Assembly: GCA_023442465.1 (NCBI GenBank)
Contig: JAEZZQ010000021.1
Span: forward strand, 248,001-312,000
Origin: Bacillota bacterium
GTDB lineage: Bacteria > Bacillota > Clostridia > Lachnospirales > Lachnospiraceae
Length of the DNA: 64,000 nucleotides
Direction: 5' to 3'
Of this stretch, positions 7,689-16,428 are shown one piece after another. The notes under the pieces are model-generated. The model was not told the origin of the DNA. It ran no database searches and saw only the letters and a list, made by a program, of their open reading frames with translations. Numbering within the stretch: the first letter of the stretch is position 1; every line of letters starts with the position of its first letter. Made by a program: the position numbers and the translations under genes.

Positions 7689-8567
7689 ATGGAAACAAAA
7701 TATGAAAATGATATAAACGACGATATATTAATTCCAATAAGAAGTGACCGTTCAACTATTATAAATGCTGAAATATCTCTCCCTAAAGTAACTATTATAG
7801 CTTTGAATAAACTCATCAAGTTTAAAAACCATCCGTTTCATATCTACGGTGGCGAACGACTTAAAGCACTAGCGGACAGTATAAAAGAAATCGGATTGCA
7901 GAACCCGGTGATTGTGCGTTCTATACCAGAAGATAAATATGAGATACTAAGTGGGCATAATCGGATTGAAGCAGTAAAGTTACTTGGCTGGAATGCCATA
8001 GAGGCAATTATTAAGGATGATTTAACTGAAGAAATGGCAGAGAGAATTGTAATTGAAAGCAATCTGAATCAGCAGTCGTTCTCGGACTGGAAATTTTCAC
8101 AGCAGATTCAAGTCATTAAGATGTACAGCAAATATATTAAAGACAACTCACAACAGGGAATAAGAAACGATATAGTACAAAATTCAACTTGTGTCCATTG
8201 TGAACACAAGTTGGAAGATAAGCCAAAACGCCTCAAAACTCGGGATAAAATATCAAAACGCCTTGGCATATCATCAACGGTATTTGAAAGGTACAGAAGT
8301 ATTGCAAAACTGGATGATGAAATATTAACTGTAGTCTGCACCATGCTAGATGAAAAGAGACTGAGATTCATGGCAGCCTTCCGAATCTCACAATTAAAGC
8401 CAGGAGAAATAGTATCAGTAATAGCTTATTTAAAAGATAACCCGGAAGTCAGACCAAAGGGTGCAGATATCACATCTCTGCATAAAAAAAGTAAAGACAC
8501 AGAAGATGATTTATCAATTGATGAAATAAGAAAAATTTTTTTACATAATACAGTCCCTTTGCTGTGA
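7689..8567 (+). CDS. ParB-like partition/nuclease-type DNA-binding protein
   Basis: A 292-aa protein with a ParB/Spo0J N-terminal domain. Residues about 30-120 hold the order typical of the family: IYGGERLKALADSIKEIGLQ, NPVIVRSI, YEILSGHNRIEAVKLLGW and a ERIVIESNLNQQ block. The middle (about 180-225) is the KISKRLGISSTVFERYRSI helix-turn-helix. Unlike chromosomal Spo0J, a short CVHCEH insert sits around residue 169 and the gene has no ParA partner. Such solitary ParB proteins are common on conjugative and mobilizable elements of Firmicutes. The ribosome binding site is weak (AAGGGA about 16 bases upstream), which leaves the start uncertain. Confidence 0.82.
   Translation: METKYENDINDDILIPIRSDRSTIINAEISLPKVTIIALNKLIKFKNHPFHIYGGERLKALADSIKEIGLQNPVIVRSIPEDKYEILSGHNRIEAVKLLGWNAIEAIIKDDLTEEMAERIVIESNLNQQSFSDWKFSQQIQVIKMYSKYIKDNSQQGIRNDIVQNSTCVHCEHKLEDKPKRLKTRDKISKRLGISSTVFERYRSIAKLDDEILTVVCTMLDEKRLRFMAAFRISQLKPGEIVSVIAYLKDNPEVRPKGADITSLHKKSKDTEDDLSIDEIRKIFLHNTVPLL
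8185..8213. repeat. Ten-base inverted repeat inside the ParB-like gene
   Basis: Arms CAACTTGTGT and ACACAAGTTG flank a nine-base spacer. The repeat codes for the CVHCEH insert. ParB proteins bind palindromic parS sites, which can lie inside or near parB, so this is a candidate binding site; a coincidental mRNA hairpin is the alternative. Confidence 0.45.
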
Positions 8568-8682
8568 TTGGCATAGGGACTATTATTGTATCATGTTAAT
8601 ATACCGCTTTGAATGCGCCTTATGTTGTTGAAATGAGTGAGGAAATGCTTAGGATAATATTTGACTATAAAATCCGGATTGA

Positions 8683-9915
8683 TTAGATATTCAGTAGATT
8701 GCGCACTGGTGTCGATATAGCTTTAATAAACATTTCCTGTGATTTAGGTGTAACAGAATAATCAATTTTACAAGGGTCATAAAATACCTTTTCAGTCGTT
8801 TCATTTATTGTTTTAATAAAAAGATTTTCCCACTCTTCTCCGAAAACACCTTTTTCAATGAATTTATCAATAATAAGCCTGCTCGAAATCAAAATTTGAT
8901 TTTTAAACGAGTAAAAATTTTCAGTATAGAAAGTTATGTATCTAAGGTCCTCAAGATCACTAAAAGCTTGATATACTTTGGGAAAATAAAGATTATTCAT
9001 TCTGATAATTTTTTCTAAGACATCATTTTCTTCATCCTCGTCTTTTGATTCAAGCAGTAGACTTACTTGGTTCGTGATATTATGTAACCTTAGTTCTTTT
9101 TCAAACCTGTAAATATTCATACCATAATATTCTTTATCTTCGCATATATGCTCAAGAATCGCTCTTTGAAGCTCTAAAAATTTCTGGTAATCTATTTTCT
9201 CTAGTTTTGACAAAAAACGCTTGTAAGCAGCTTCCTTCAGGCTTTTGTCTACACTATGTTCAGTAGAGTGAATAACCTTGTTTATATCGTTATATAGATT
9301 GCCTATCCTTTTATATGTATCTTTTATATCATCATCCATCATTTCTAGTGTGTAATAAAAACTCCACTCATGTTGCGAATCCTTCTGCATTGCCGACCAT
9401 TCTGATTTTTTATCATATACCGGCCTTTCTGATAGCAACCTATGTCGTGCACGCCTTAGTGTATTCCACTCGCTATGCATATCATCACGAGAAGATTTAA
9501 AAGGACGGTAATTTGCTGAATTTTTATCATTATAGTAATTATTAGAATTTTTGTATACAAACATTTTCAGTGTCATACCTTTAATTCGATTTGTATCGTG
9601 CAGAAATGTACTTAGTTCGGTGAAAAAACAAGCTTCGAACACATCACCGTAAACCATCGATTTTTCATCAAAGATACTATAATTTGCATGTTCAGTAACT
9701 ACTAAATTATACACACTCGAAAAAATCATTTTAAGCCTTTCATAATAGCTTACTCTTTGCAGATTGTCCAAATCAAAGTCTTTGATCTCACTAAGCTCAT
9801 AAAGTTTAATGAAAAAAGATTCTTCTTTCAATGCCCCTTCCATAAAAAGCTCATAATCTCCATTAAAATTTTTTGCTCTATCAATCAATTCATGCCAAAC
9901 TATTTTTTTATCCAT
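8683..9915 (-). CDS. Unrecognised 410-aa cargo protein
   Basis: A soluble, strongly charged, helical protein with no signal peptide, no membrane segment and no nucleotide-binding motif that I can recognise. It is rich in Lys, Glu, Asn, Tyr and Phe. It contains an aromatic/His/Arg-rich stretch around residues 125-180 (NYYNDKNSANYRPF, HSEWNTLRRARHR, HEWSFYYTLEMMDDD). GAGGA lies eight bases before the ATG. It is the only long minus-strand gene between the ParB-like gene and the transfer genes, has its own spacing on both sides, and is AT-rich like its neighbours. It behaves like an independent cargo gene (for example anti-phage or exclusion), but no function can be assigned. Confidence 0.7.
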   Translation of the reverse strand: MDKKIVWHELIDRAKNFNGDYELFMEGALKEESFFIKLYELSEIKDFDLDNLQRVSYYERLKMIFSSVYNLVVTEHANYSIFDEKSMVYGDVFEACFFTELSTFLHDTNRIKGMTLKMFVYKNSNNYYNDKNSANYRPFKSSRDDMHSEWNTLRRARHRLLSERPVYDKKSEWSAMQKDSQHEWSFYYTLEMMDDDIKDTYKRIGNLYNDINKVIHSTEHSVDKSLKEAAYKRFLSKLEKIDYQKFLELQRAILEHICEDKEYYGMNIYRFEKELRLHNITNQVSLLLESKDEDEENDVLEKIIRMNNLYFPKVYQAFSDLEDLRYITFYTENFYSFKNQILISSRLIIDKFIEKGVFGEEWENLFIKTINETTEKVFYDPCKIDYSVTPKSQEMFIKAISTPVRNLLNI

Positions 9916-10155
9916 TTACACAATCCTCACAGTTATTTTTTTTTAAAATGAAGGAATATTCACTCGCTACAAAAGTATCAAGTCTTTAATTTTTCTTATT
10001 TTAATATAATACATTGCCTTCTAGATATCAATCAGAAGGTGTAAAGAAATTATCGAAACCACCGAACCATATTTTGCAATTTCTTTTTTGTCACACCTCG
10101 CTCTCTAGCATTTGTTTTATAATTCATAAATCAATGCATAGGAAGGAGTTCATGA

Positions 10156-11832
10156 ATGAATAAAGAAACAAACATACCTTATGACGACGGGGAAGATTCT
10201 AAAGTTACAACAATAGGCTCCAGTATCAGCCAAGTATATACGGATTACAAAGCCAGAAGAAAAGTGAACGTACGTGGCAAACCGAAAAAAAAGAAGAGAA
10301 TAAAGAGTAAGAAACTATATGCGGATTGCGATCATTATTTGAACAAAATACTTGAGTATTCAAACTTTTCTGCATTAAATCAATCATCGCAACAAGAATG
10401 GGACAATATTCCAGAATGGATGCAGCTTGATAGTCGAGGGGATCCTGGTTTCGTTTTCGGACTTAAAAGCAAATGCGATTTGAACAAATATGTCGGGATG
10501 CCACAAGGCGAGGAAGGAAACATCGTTGTTATTGGTAGCAACGGCAGCGGAAAAAGTGCCGGTATAGCAAAACCTACATTAATATCATGGCAAGGTACCA
10601 TGTGTATTACGGATATAAAAGGTGAATTGTCCGATTTTTATGCGGAGTTATTTGAGATGGGAATCGTTAACCGACCTTTCAAAGTTTTCGATCCTATACA
10701 AACAGATGGTATCGGTTACGATCCCTTTTACTGGTTATCAAAAGATGGGAAAGATCATCTCATGAGCAATATACGAGAAATAACTATTGCTATTATCCCG
10801 ACTCCTCTTGAAATGAAAGACCCCTTTTGGGTGGAAACAGAACAGGCGATACTTCAGGCTGCTTTATTGTATTACTTCCAGTATGGATTAAGTTTCAGCC
10901 AGACAGTTACTAAAATGCTATCCATGGGGGTATCTGAATTGATTGAAGAGTTAATAACAAGCAAGGACACAAGCATTAGAATAATTCTTGGTGAACTGTG
11001 CAATATGAAGCCAGAGGTATTGGCAAACTTTGACAGAGGCCTACGCAATAAACTCATGCTTTTTGCTACTGACCCATACATCAGTCATGCGTTCCGCGGT
11101 ACACGCGAAGGAGCAACTTGCTTTACTTGGGATGATTTAGATAAGTATAATATTTTCCTAAGCATTCCGATAGATAAAATTGATCAGTGGGGCAGCGTGA
11201 TAAACCTTATGTACACACAGCTTATCCGACACTTGGAACGCAGACCGGAGAAATACAGTCCAGAAGGAGCAAATAACGTCCAGACATTATTACTGATGGA
11301 TGAATTTGCAAGGTTTGGCAAACTAAATATGCTGACTGAAGCTATTTCAACATTGAGGAGCAAATGTGTAAATTTTTGTCTAATAGTTCAAAGCATAGCT
11401 CAGATTGACAAGTTTTATGGTGAATGTGACCGGCGTATTATTTTTGATAACTGTCAATATAAAGCCATACTCCGTGCAGGTGACACAAATACACAAAAGT
11501 ATCTTAGTGAGCTTATTGGTACAACTAAATGTACACAACGGAGCCAAAGCGAGAGCTTAAATGAATATGGGGAATGTGTCGGCTACAGCAAACAGATAAG
11601 TGAAATCTATGAACCATTTATTTTTCCACACGAATTTTTAACTCTGGAGGATATTCCGTTGATAACCCCTAAAGGCTTCTATCGCGTAGAAAAACTTCAG
11701 TTACATAACGGTGTACCAAAAGAAATATTATCATCCACTCAAAAGATGCTTTCTATTATTGATGATTTTGTAATGCCAGAACTAGAACAAGAGTTATTAT
11801 CCGAAAAATATGATTTTGGTCCCTTATTATAA
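10156..11832 (+). CDS. VirD4/TraG-type coupling ATPase without a membrane anchor
   Basis: A 558-aa coupling protein that would connect the relaxase-bound DNA to a type IV secretion channel. Walker A is GSNGSGKS at 127-134, followed by ITDIKGELSDFYAELFE. Walker B is LLLMDEFARFGKL near residue 378, and the conserved SIAQIDKFYG block follows. The first 100 residues are basic (GKPKKKKRIKSKK) and contain no hydrophobic segment, whereas many VirD4 proteins have an N-terminal membrane anchor. AAGGAG stands seven bases before the ATG. It is the first gene of the transfer block with the DUF3847 and relaxase genes. No VirB4 or channel genes are visible. Confidence 0.9.
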   Translation: MNKETNIPYDDGEDSKVTTIGSSISQVYTDYKARRKVNVRGKPKKKKRIKSKKLYADCDHYLNKILEYSNFSALNQSSQQEWDNIPEWMQLDSRGDPGFVFGLKSKCDLNKYVGMPQGEEGNIVVIGSNGSGKSAGIAKPTLISWQGTMCITDIKGELSDFYAELFEMGIVNRPFKVFDPIQTDGIGYDPFYWLSKDGKDHLMSNIREITIAIIPTPLEMKDPFWVETEQAILQAALLYYFQYGLSFSQTVTKMLSMGVSELIEELITSKDTSIRIILGELCNMKPEVLANFDRGLRNKLMLFATDPYISHAFRGTREGATCFTWDDLDKYNIFLSIPIDKIDQWGSVINLMYTQLIRHLERRPEKYSPEGANNVQTLLLMDEFARFGKLNMLTEAISTLRSKCVNFCLIVQSIAQIDKFYGECDRRIIFDNCQYKAILRAGDTNTQKYLSELIGTTKCTQRSQSESLNEYGECVGYSKQISEIYEPFIFPHEFLTLEDIPLITPKGFYRVEKLQLHNGVPKEILSSTQKMLSIIDDFVMPELEQELLSEKYDFGPLL

Positions 11833-11882
11833 AAACCTATATAGATTATAGGTTTTCCCAAGTAAATTTTGGAGGTGCAGAA

Positions 11883-12206
11883 ATGCTAACTATTGAAGAA
11901 AAGCTTATTAAAGCAGATGAACAGATTAAAAAGCTCAAACAGCAACAGATACTTGATGAGCGAAGAAAAAAAGAAGCTAAAAGAAAAAAAGATCAGCGCC
12001 GCAACTATATTATCGGAGAATTGGTCACGAAATTTTTCCCTGAAGTTTTATATTTTGAACCGGGAAACAAAGCAGATAATGTTACCATATTTTTACCGCT
12101 TGAAACTTTTCTGCAAATTTTGTCTGTTGACCAGGAACTAATGTCACAACTGAAGCAGAAAGTAATTGATAAACTACCCGCCGAAAACAGGACTTCCAGT
12201 TTATGA
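11883..12206 (+). CDS. DUF3847 family small protein
   Basis: A 107-aa protein with an N-terminal basic coiled coil (EEKLIKADEQIKKLKQQQ, then RRKKEAKRKKDQRR) and a folded C-terminal half. This matches DUF3847, a family that regularly precedes MobA/MobL relaxases on Firmicutes elements. GGAGGTG lies eight bases upstream. Its stop overlaps an in-frame ATG of the relaxase frame (ATGA), which suggests coupled translation. A DNA-binding accessory role in mobilization is inferred. Confidence 0.78.
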   Translation: MLTIEEKLIKADEQIKKLKQQQILDERRKKEAKRKKDQRRNYIIGELVTKFFPEVLYFEPGNKADNVTIFLPLETFLQILSVDQELMSQLKQKVIDKLPAENRTSSL

Positions 12207-12265
12207 CTAAGCGCACTTACACATCACAGTTTTTGTACGTTGCAGAAAGGAAAATTGTCATAGCC

Positions 12266-13072
12266 ATGTATAGTTTTACAATCAAACCTATAAGCAGATT
12301 AAATGGTGGTTCAGCCTTAAAAGTGGCCGCTTATCAAAACAGAGGAAAGCTATTTGATGAACGCGAAAAAACCATATATGATTTTACACACAAAACAGAT
12401 CTTCTCTATACAAATATTTTTCTACCCGAGAATGCACCATTAGAATTTTTTGATAGCCAAATACTTTGGAATGAGGCAGAGAAAATGGAAAAGAGGTACG
12501 ATGCAAGGACGGGCAGGGCAGTAATAGCTGCTCTGCCAAATGAACTAACTTTAGAGGAACAAATAAATCTGGTTGAGAAATTTGTTACAGAAGCTTTTAT
12601 AAAATATGGCATGTGTGCCGATATCGCAATTCACAGCGGACATCGGGAAAATGAACTTTCGGCGAATAGGCATCTTGATCAGGTTTTGCCAAATAACCCA
12701 CATGTGCACATATTGCTGGCTGACAGACCTGTGGACAGGGATGGGTTTTGCCCCAAAAAAAACCGGGATTGGAATAAAAAAGTACTTGTGCGTCAATGGC
12801 GCAAATTGTGGGCGGAGATTCAGAACCGTGAATTTGAATACAAAAAACTTAAAGTAAGAGTGAGTCATGAAAGCCTTGAAGTTCAGCAAATTAACCGTGA
12901 ACCAACAATACACCTTGGTCGCAAAGTAATGGAAATGGAACGCCGAGGTAAAGATACTGAAAGAAGAAAAATAAACCGCAATATTGAAAAGCAGAATAAG
13001 GAACGTCAGGAGCTTGAACGTCAATATCAATTGGAGCGAACCCAAGAGTACGAGTTTAAGAGGTCCAGATAG
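12266..13072 (+). CDS. MobA/MobL family relaxase
   Basis: A 268-aa relaxase that would nick the transfer origin. It begins MYSFTIKPISRLNGGSALKVAAYQ, as expected for the family. It has ARTGRAVIAALPNEL, the metal-binding HVH at residues 146-148 in NPHVHILLADRPVD, and WRKLWAEIQN. The C-terminal tail is a basic coiled coil. An in-frame ATG at 12203 overlaps the preceding stop, but those 21 residues do not resemble the family, so 12266 was chosen; an AAAGGA site lies about 13 bases before it. It is on the short side for a relaxase and lacks a helicase or primase domain. Confidence 0.88.
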   Translation: MYSFTIKPISRLNGGSALKVAAYQNRGKLFDEREKTIYDFTHKTDLLYTNIFLPENAPLEFFDSQILWNEAEKMEKRYDARTGRAVIAALPNELTLEEQINLVEKFVTEAFIKYGMCADIAIHSGHRENELSANRHLDQVLPNNPHVHILLADRPVDRDGFCPKKNRDWNKKVLVRQWRKLWAEIQNREFEYKKLKVRVSHESLEVQQINREPTIHLGRKVMEMERRGKDTERRKINRNIEKQNKERQELERQYQLERTQEYEFKRSR

Positions 13073-13147
13073 TAAATAAATTAACTATTTAAAAAAGGCG
13101 GATATATAAGGCAAAATTATGAAATGTAGTAGAAAGAGGTATGCTTA

Positions 13148-13318
13148 ATGCTTGAAAATTATGGTGATATTCTAAGTGTTATCGATGTTTCTAACATACT
13201 AAAGATTAATAAAAAAACCACATACCAACTATTGAAATCCGGTAAATTATCTTATCGACGAGTCGGGCGCATTTATCGGATAACTAAGAATTCTTTGATT
13301 GAATTCTTATCAAAATAA
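13148..13318 (+). CDS. Excisionase-type small HTH protein (Xis)
   Basis: A 56-aa protein of the MerR-like excisionase class. It contains DILSVIDVSNILKINKKTTYQLLKSGKL as helix-turn-helix and YRRVGRIYRITKNSLIEFL as the wing and final helix (each described by its key blocks). AAAGAGG lies eight bases before the ATG. It lies 76 bp before the integrase start, the usual xis-int order, so it probably directs excision of the element. Confidence 0.88.
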   Translation: MLENYGDILSVIDVSNILKINKKTTYQLLKSGKLSYRRVGRIYRITKNSLIEFLSK

Positions 13319-13394
13319 TTGTGCTTTTGGTGATAGGCGTATATAATTTATTTAGGTTATGTTACGCCTGTCATCAGAAAGGAGATGTATTTTT

Positions 13395-14633
13395 ATGACA
13401 GGTTCTTTAGTAACAAGGAAAACATCCAAGAATTATTACGTTCAACTAAAGTACAAAGACCCATTGACTTCAAAATGGAAGTCAAAAACGGTTAGCACCA
13501 ATATTGAAGCAAAGAATCATAAGCGAGAAGCAACTTTATTAATCCCTAAAGTAATAAAGAAATACTCGTATTTAGAAGAATTACCGGATGAATATAATCT
13601 TGCTGTGGATAGCAATATTTTATTTTGTGACTATTTGGATATATGGTTAAAGCATCGAGAGTCTGCGGATATCAGGAGTTCCTCATATGAAAGTGATGTG
13701 TGTAGGGTGAATTCCATCAAAGCATACTTTTTAAAACCAAATCCTAGGTTATCAGAAGTCAATACAATTATGCTGAATAAATTTTTTGATTATTCATTAC
13801 TATACGGTAAACAGAATCAAAAAACAAAAGTGCGAGAGAAACCTTTAAGTGTACGTACTGTGAGAGATTACAAAAATACTCTAAATATGATTTTCCGGCG
13901 AGCGATTAGAGACGGTTACTTAAAAGAAAATCCCGTTAATAATACTACAATTGAAGGGAAACGCAACAGAGAATACGTTGAAGAAAGATTATTTCTGAAG
14001 GAAAGTGAAGTATCGGACTTTTTTCAGTTTTTATATAATCACGAAAAATATCATTTTCTGTTTCCAATGGCATATGCGGGTATTTATTACGGCTTAAGGC
14101 GTTCGGAAATACTCGGATTAAAACATAGTGCTATTGACCTTAAAAATGATGCTATTAGTATACAGCATACTATAACAAAGATCAGAGATATCCATGCGGA
14201 AGATAATACAAAGACCAAAGCCGGACATCGTATCCTGCATCTATCTCCAGAATTTAAAGAAATTTTGGAGGAAATTCATCAAAATCAGGATAATAACAGA
14301 AACTTTTATAAAGGTACCTATCAAAATGCAGAGGATTACATATTCACTTGGGAAGACGGAAGAATGTACGACCCTGACTATATCAGCAAAGCATTTAAAA
14401 AAGCATTTATTGGATTTGGAAGACCTGAACTGTCCTTACATAAGCTTCGCCATACGTGCGCATCTCTGCTGGTAAATAACGGTTGTGATATACTAGCTAC
14501 TCAATATTGGTTAGGCCACAAAGACAAAGCTACTACGCTGAATATTTACAGCCACTTTGACCGGCAAAGGCTGAATAAAGTCGAAGAACACCTGAGTGCT
14601 GTTACATCTGCAATAGCTGTTTTACCATCATAA
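13395..14633 (+). CDS. int: Tyrosine-family integrase of the mobile element
   Basis: A 412-aa phage-integrase-family recombinase. An N-terminal AP2-like arm-binding region (about 1-60) is followed by the SAM-like core-binding domain (about 75-180) and the catalytic domain. Catalytic residues visible are R235/R236 in GLRRSEILGL, H349 and R352 in LHKLRHT, H375 in GHKDKAT and the nucleophile Y385 in NIYSHF. The start at 13395 has AAAGGAG eleven bases upstream; a start at 13359 would put this site inside the gene. It reads towards the 3' end of the tRNA-Pro gene, 131 bp away, so integration at that tRNA is very likely. Confidence 0.95.
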   Translation: MTGSLVTRKTSKNYYVQLKYKDPLTSKWKSKTVSTNIEAKNHKREATLLIPKVIKKYSYLEELPDEYNLAVDSNILFCDYLDIWLKHRESADIRSSSYESDVCRVNSIKAYFLKPNPRLSEVNTIMLNKFFDYSLLYGKQNQKTKVREKPLSVRTVRDYKNTLNMIFRRAIRDGYLKENPVNNTTIEGKRNREYVEERLFLKESEVSDFFQFLYNHEKYHFLFPMAYAGIYYGLRRSEILGLKHSAIDLKNDAISIQHTITKIRDIHAEDNTKTKAGHRILHLSPEFKEILEEIHQNQDNNRNFYKGTYQNAEDYIFTWEDGRMYDPDYISKAFKKAFIGFGRPELSLHKLRHTCASLLVNNGCDILATQYWLGHKDKATTLNIYSHFDRQRLNKVEEHLSAVTSAIAVLPS

Positions 14634-14636
14634 ATA

Positions 14637-14660
14637 TTTTGGCTAAACTTTTGGCTAAAC
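14637..14660. repeat. Two tandem 12-bp repeats after the integrase
   Basis: TTTTGGCTAAAC occurs twice without a gap, starting three bases after the integrase stop. Short direct repeats between int and the attachment site are typical arm-type integrase binding sites. This role is inferred from position. Confidence 0.6.
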
Positions 14661-14712
14661 ATTGAGGATTTCACCCATTTTAGAGGGATACAGCATTATC
14701 TAAATAATACAA

Positions 14713-14755
14713 AAAATCCATAAAACCAGTATAAATACTGACTTTCATGGATTTT
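14713..14755. terminator. Hairpin terminator between int and tRNA-Pro
   Basis: Arms AAATCCAT/ATGGATTT and an inner stem ACCAGTA/TACTGACT (imperfect) around TAAA. It is T-rich on the plus strand (ATTTT) and read on the minus strand ends in ATTTTTTG. It can end transcription of int and of the oppositely oriented tRNA. Confidence 0.65.
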
Positions 14756-14763
14756 CATAATAA

Positions 14764-14783
14764 TCGAAGCGACGGGATTCGAA
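14764..14783. other. Candidate attachment core at the tRNA-Pro 3' end
   Basis: The last 20 bases of the tRNA-Pro gene (T arm and acceptor strand) face the integrase and are the expected att core for an integrase of this kind. No second copy was found in the window. The other end should lie to the left of position 1, so the exact core length cannot be set here. Confidence 0.4.
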
Positions 14784-14837
14784 CCCACGACCTCTGCGTC
14801 CCGAACGCAGCGCTCTACCAAACTGAGCCACGCTTCG
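14764..14837 (-). tRNA. tRNA-Pro (anticodon CGG)
   Basis: A complete cloverleaf can be folded: acceptor CGAAGCG/CGCTTCG, D arm GCTC/GAGC, anticodon stem CTGCG/CGCAG with loop TTCGGGA, and T arm with TTCGAAT. The anticodon is CGG, which reads CCG. CCA is not encoded. The 3' end abuts the mobile element's integrase region. Confidence 0.95.
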
Positions 14838-14987
14838 ATAAAGATTTTCATTGCAACACATAAGATAATACAATATTTTATATCGGTTTGTCAATGATTG
14901 TACTCTACATTTTTAAATATTTTTGAATCAAATTTCTATTCCAATTTATGACATTTACGGGGTAAAGGTTATCGTTTAACATTGAAA

Positions 14988-14995
14988 GCCGATAA
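14988..14995 (+). promoter_or_regulatory. Possible sigma-28-type -10 element
   Basis: GCCGATAA, the flagellar sigma -10 consensus, lies about 57 bases before the start of the SGNH-like gene. No good TAAA -35 element stands at the normal 15-16 base spacing (the nearest TAAA is 21 bases away), so this is a weak call. Confidence 0.25.
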
Positions 14996-15051
14996 GGACT
15001 ATGTTAGACTGTACTATGAATGAGTAAAAGACACTCAGTAGGAAAAAAGAA

Positions 15052-16413
15052 ATGGAAGGCATTGGTATGGAAAGTAAATTTTTGTTGTTGGAATCGTCAT
15101 TTAACATGGTTTTAAATATTAATTTGGGAAAAGATTTTCGGAAGAAAGAACTGAAAAAAGTAGAAGAATACGCCAAAGGCCTTGTTTATCTGCCGGATAA
15201 TCAGAAGAAACAACTTATAGCAGTGATAGAAGCCTTTTATTTTGAACTGGGAAGAGAGACGGTCAACGAGGAATGTATTGGCGGATATCATAAGCTTTTG
15301 AAGGATATATTGAGCATTAACCATAACCTGAGGGGTCCCAAATGTGTCGTTTACGGAGACAACTGGCTGACCGGAGAAGTGAAGGATAAGATGCGCAGGA
15401 ACAACTATTGCGTTTTCGACTGGCGTTCGTTGAATCCTGCCTATATTGATGAATATGATTTGTACATACTTTGCGACGAACCCTTAAAGATTTATGACCT
15501 TCCGAATATAGAAGATAAGGAAAAAATCCTGAAGATATGGGATTATCTCAAATATAAGTACGTAGTATTCCCATCCTTTTACGAGATCTATATGAAGTAC
15601 AAGAGAAAATGCGATCCTAAAGTAAAATGTATTGTGACCGGGGGAACCAACGTGAAGAGCGCCGTTCAAAGCAAACTGTTGCATACAAAAGCGGTTTCTT
15701 TGACGAATACCGGCCAGGATATTTTTTATGATTTCAGAATGTTTTGTCATGCCCATGAATCCATGCCCGACATAAAATATGCGATTATCGGACTGGCCCC
15801 GTATTCCTTGCGGTACGATGCCTCCAAGTCCAAGGTGGAATGGAGACGCTGTCTGGCTTATTATCCCATTGTGAAGACAATGCATAACTGCGAGGATGCC
15901 GAGCTTTTTGCGAATCTTTATGAATCCGAGGATAAGAAGATAAAACAGTATTTTGATGAAGCGGATATGGACAAGTGGTATGAGGTTTTCGAAAAGAGTA
16001 TGAAGAACGAGACGGAAGAAGTTATGGATGTCTTCGATGAACATACATGCTCCAAGGAGACTTTGGAGTTGAACCGGAGAGAGATCAGTGAGCTATACAA
16101 CAGGCCTTTTATGGATATTTTACTGGAAAACAAGGTGTTGTTAGAAGGTTATGCCCGGTTCTGCAAGGGAAAAGGAATTCAGGCGATTTTCTTCCTCCCT
16201 CCTTATACCGGATGGTACAAGGAGCATATGCAGAGGTCTTATTATGAAGAGCTGGCGGCTTTTGTGAGAGAGCTTTGCCAAAAGTATGGGGCAGAGTTTG
16301 TTGATATGATGGATGTCGTTCTTCCCGACTGTTGCTTCAGCGATTATGCCAATGTGAACAACGTAGGAGCCGTGAAGGCAGCAAGCTATATCAATGAAAT
16401 CATAGACCGCTGA
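15052..16413 (+). CDS. SGNH-hydrolase-like protein of unknown function
   Basis: A 453-aa cytoplasmic-looking protein. The second half (from about residue 195) has the outline of an SGNH/DltD-like domain: VTGGTNVKSAVQSKLL where a GxS block is expected, a KYAIIGLAPYSLRYD strand, FFLPPYTGWY, and FSDYANVNNVGAVKAASY where DxxHxNxxG is usual. Thr and Asn would replace the catalytic Ser and His, so it may not be a hydrolase. The N-terminal third also carries a nucleotide- or sugar-type VVYGDNWLTGEVKDKMR stretch. An AGGAAAAAAG site precedes the ATG. An AlkD-like gene follows 15 bp later, probably in the same transcript. Function unknown. Confidence 0.7.
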   Translation: MEGIGMESKFLLLESSFNMVLNINLGKDFRKKELKKVEEYAKGLVYLPDNQKKQLIAVIEAFYFELGRETVNEECIGGYHKLLKDILSINHNLRGPKCVVYGDNWLTGEVKDKMRRNNYCVFDWRSLNPAYIDEYDLYILCDEPLKIYDLPNIEDKEKILKIWDYLKYKYVVFPSFYEIYMKYKRKCDPKVKCIVTGGTNVKSAVQSKLLHTKAVSLTNTGQDIFYDFRMFCHAHESMPDIKYAIIGLAPYSLRYDASKSKVEWRRCLAYYPIVKTMHNCEDAELFANLYESEDKKIKQYFDEADMDKWYEVFEKSMKNETEEVMDVFDEHTCSKETLELNRREISELYNRPFMDILLENKVLLEGYARFCKGKGIQAIFFLPPYTGWYKEHMQRSYYEELAAFVRELCQKYGAEFVDMMDVVLPDCCFSDYANVNNVGAVKAASYINEIIDR

Positions 16414-16428
16414 CGGGGAATGCTTATC

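Noticed and set aside
12551..13045. Long minus-strand frame of 164 codons within the relaxase region
   Set aside because: It is the complement of the relaxase gene, Phe-rich and without a family match.
15484..16044. Minus-strand frame of 186 codons
   Set aside because: Complement of the SGNH-like gene, with no good start signal.
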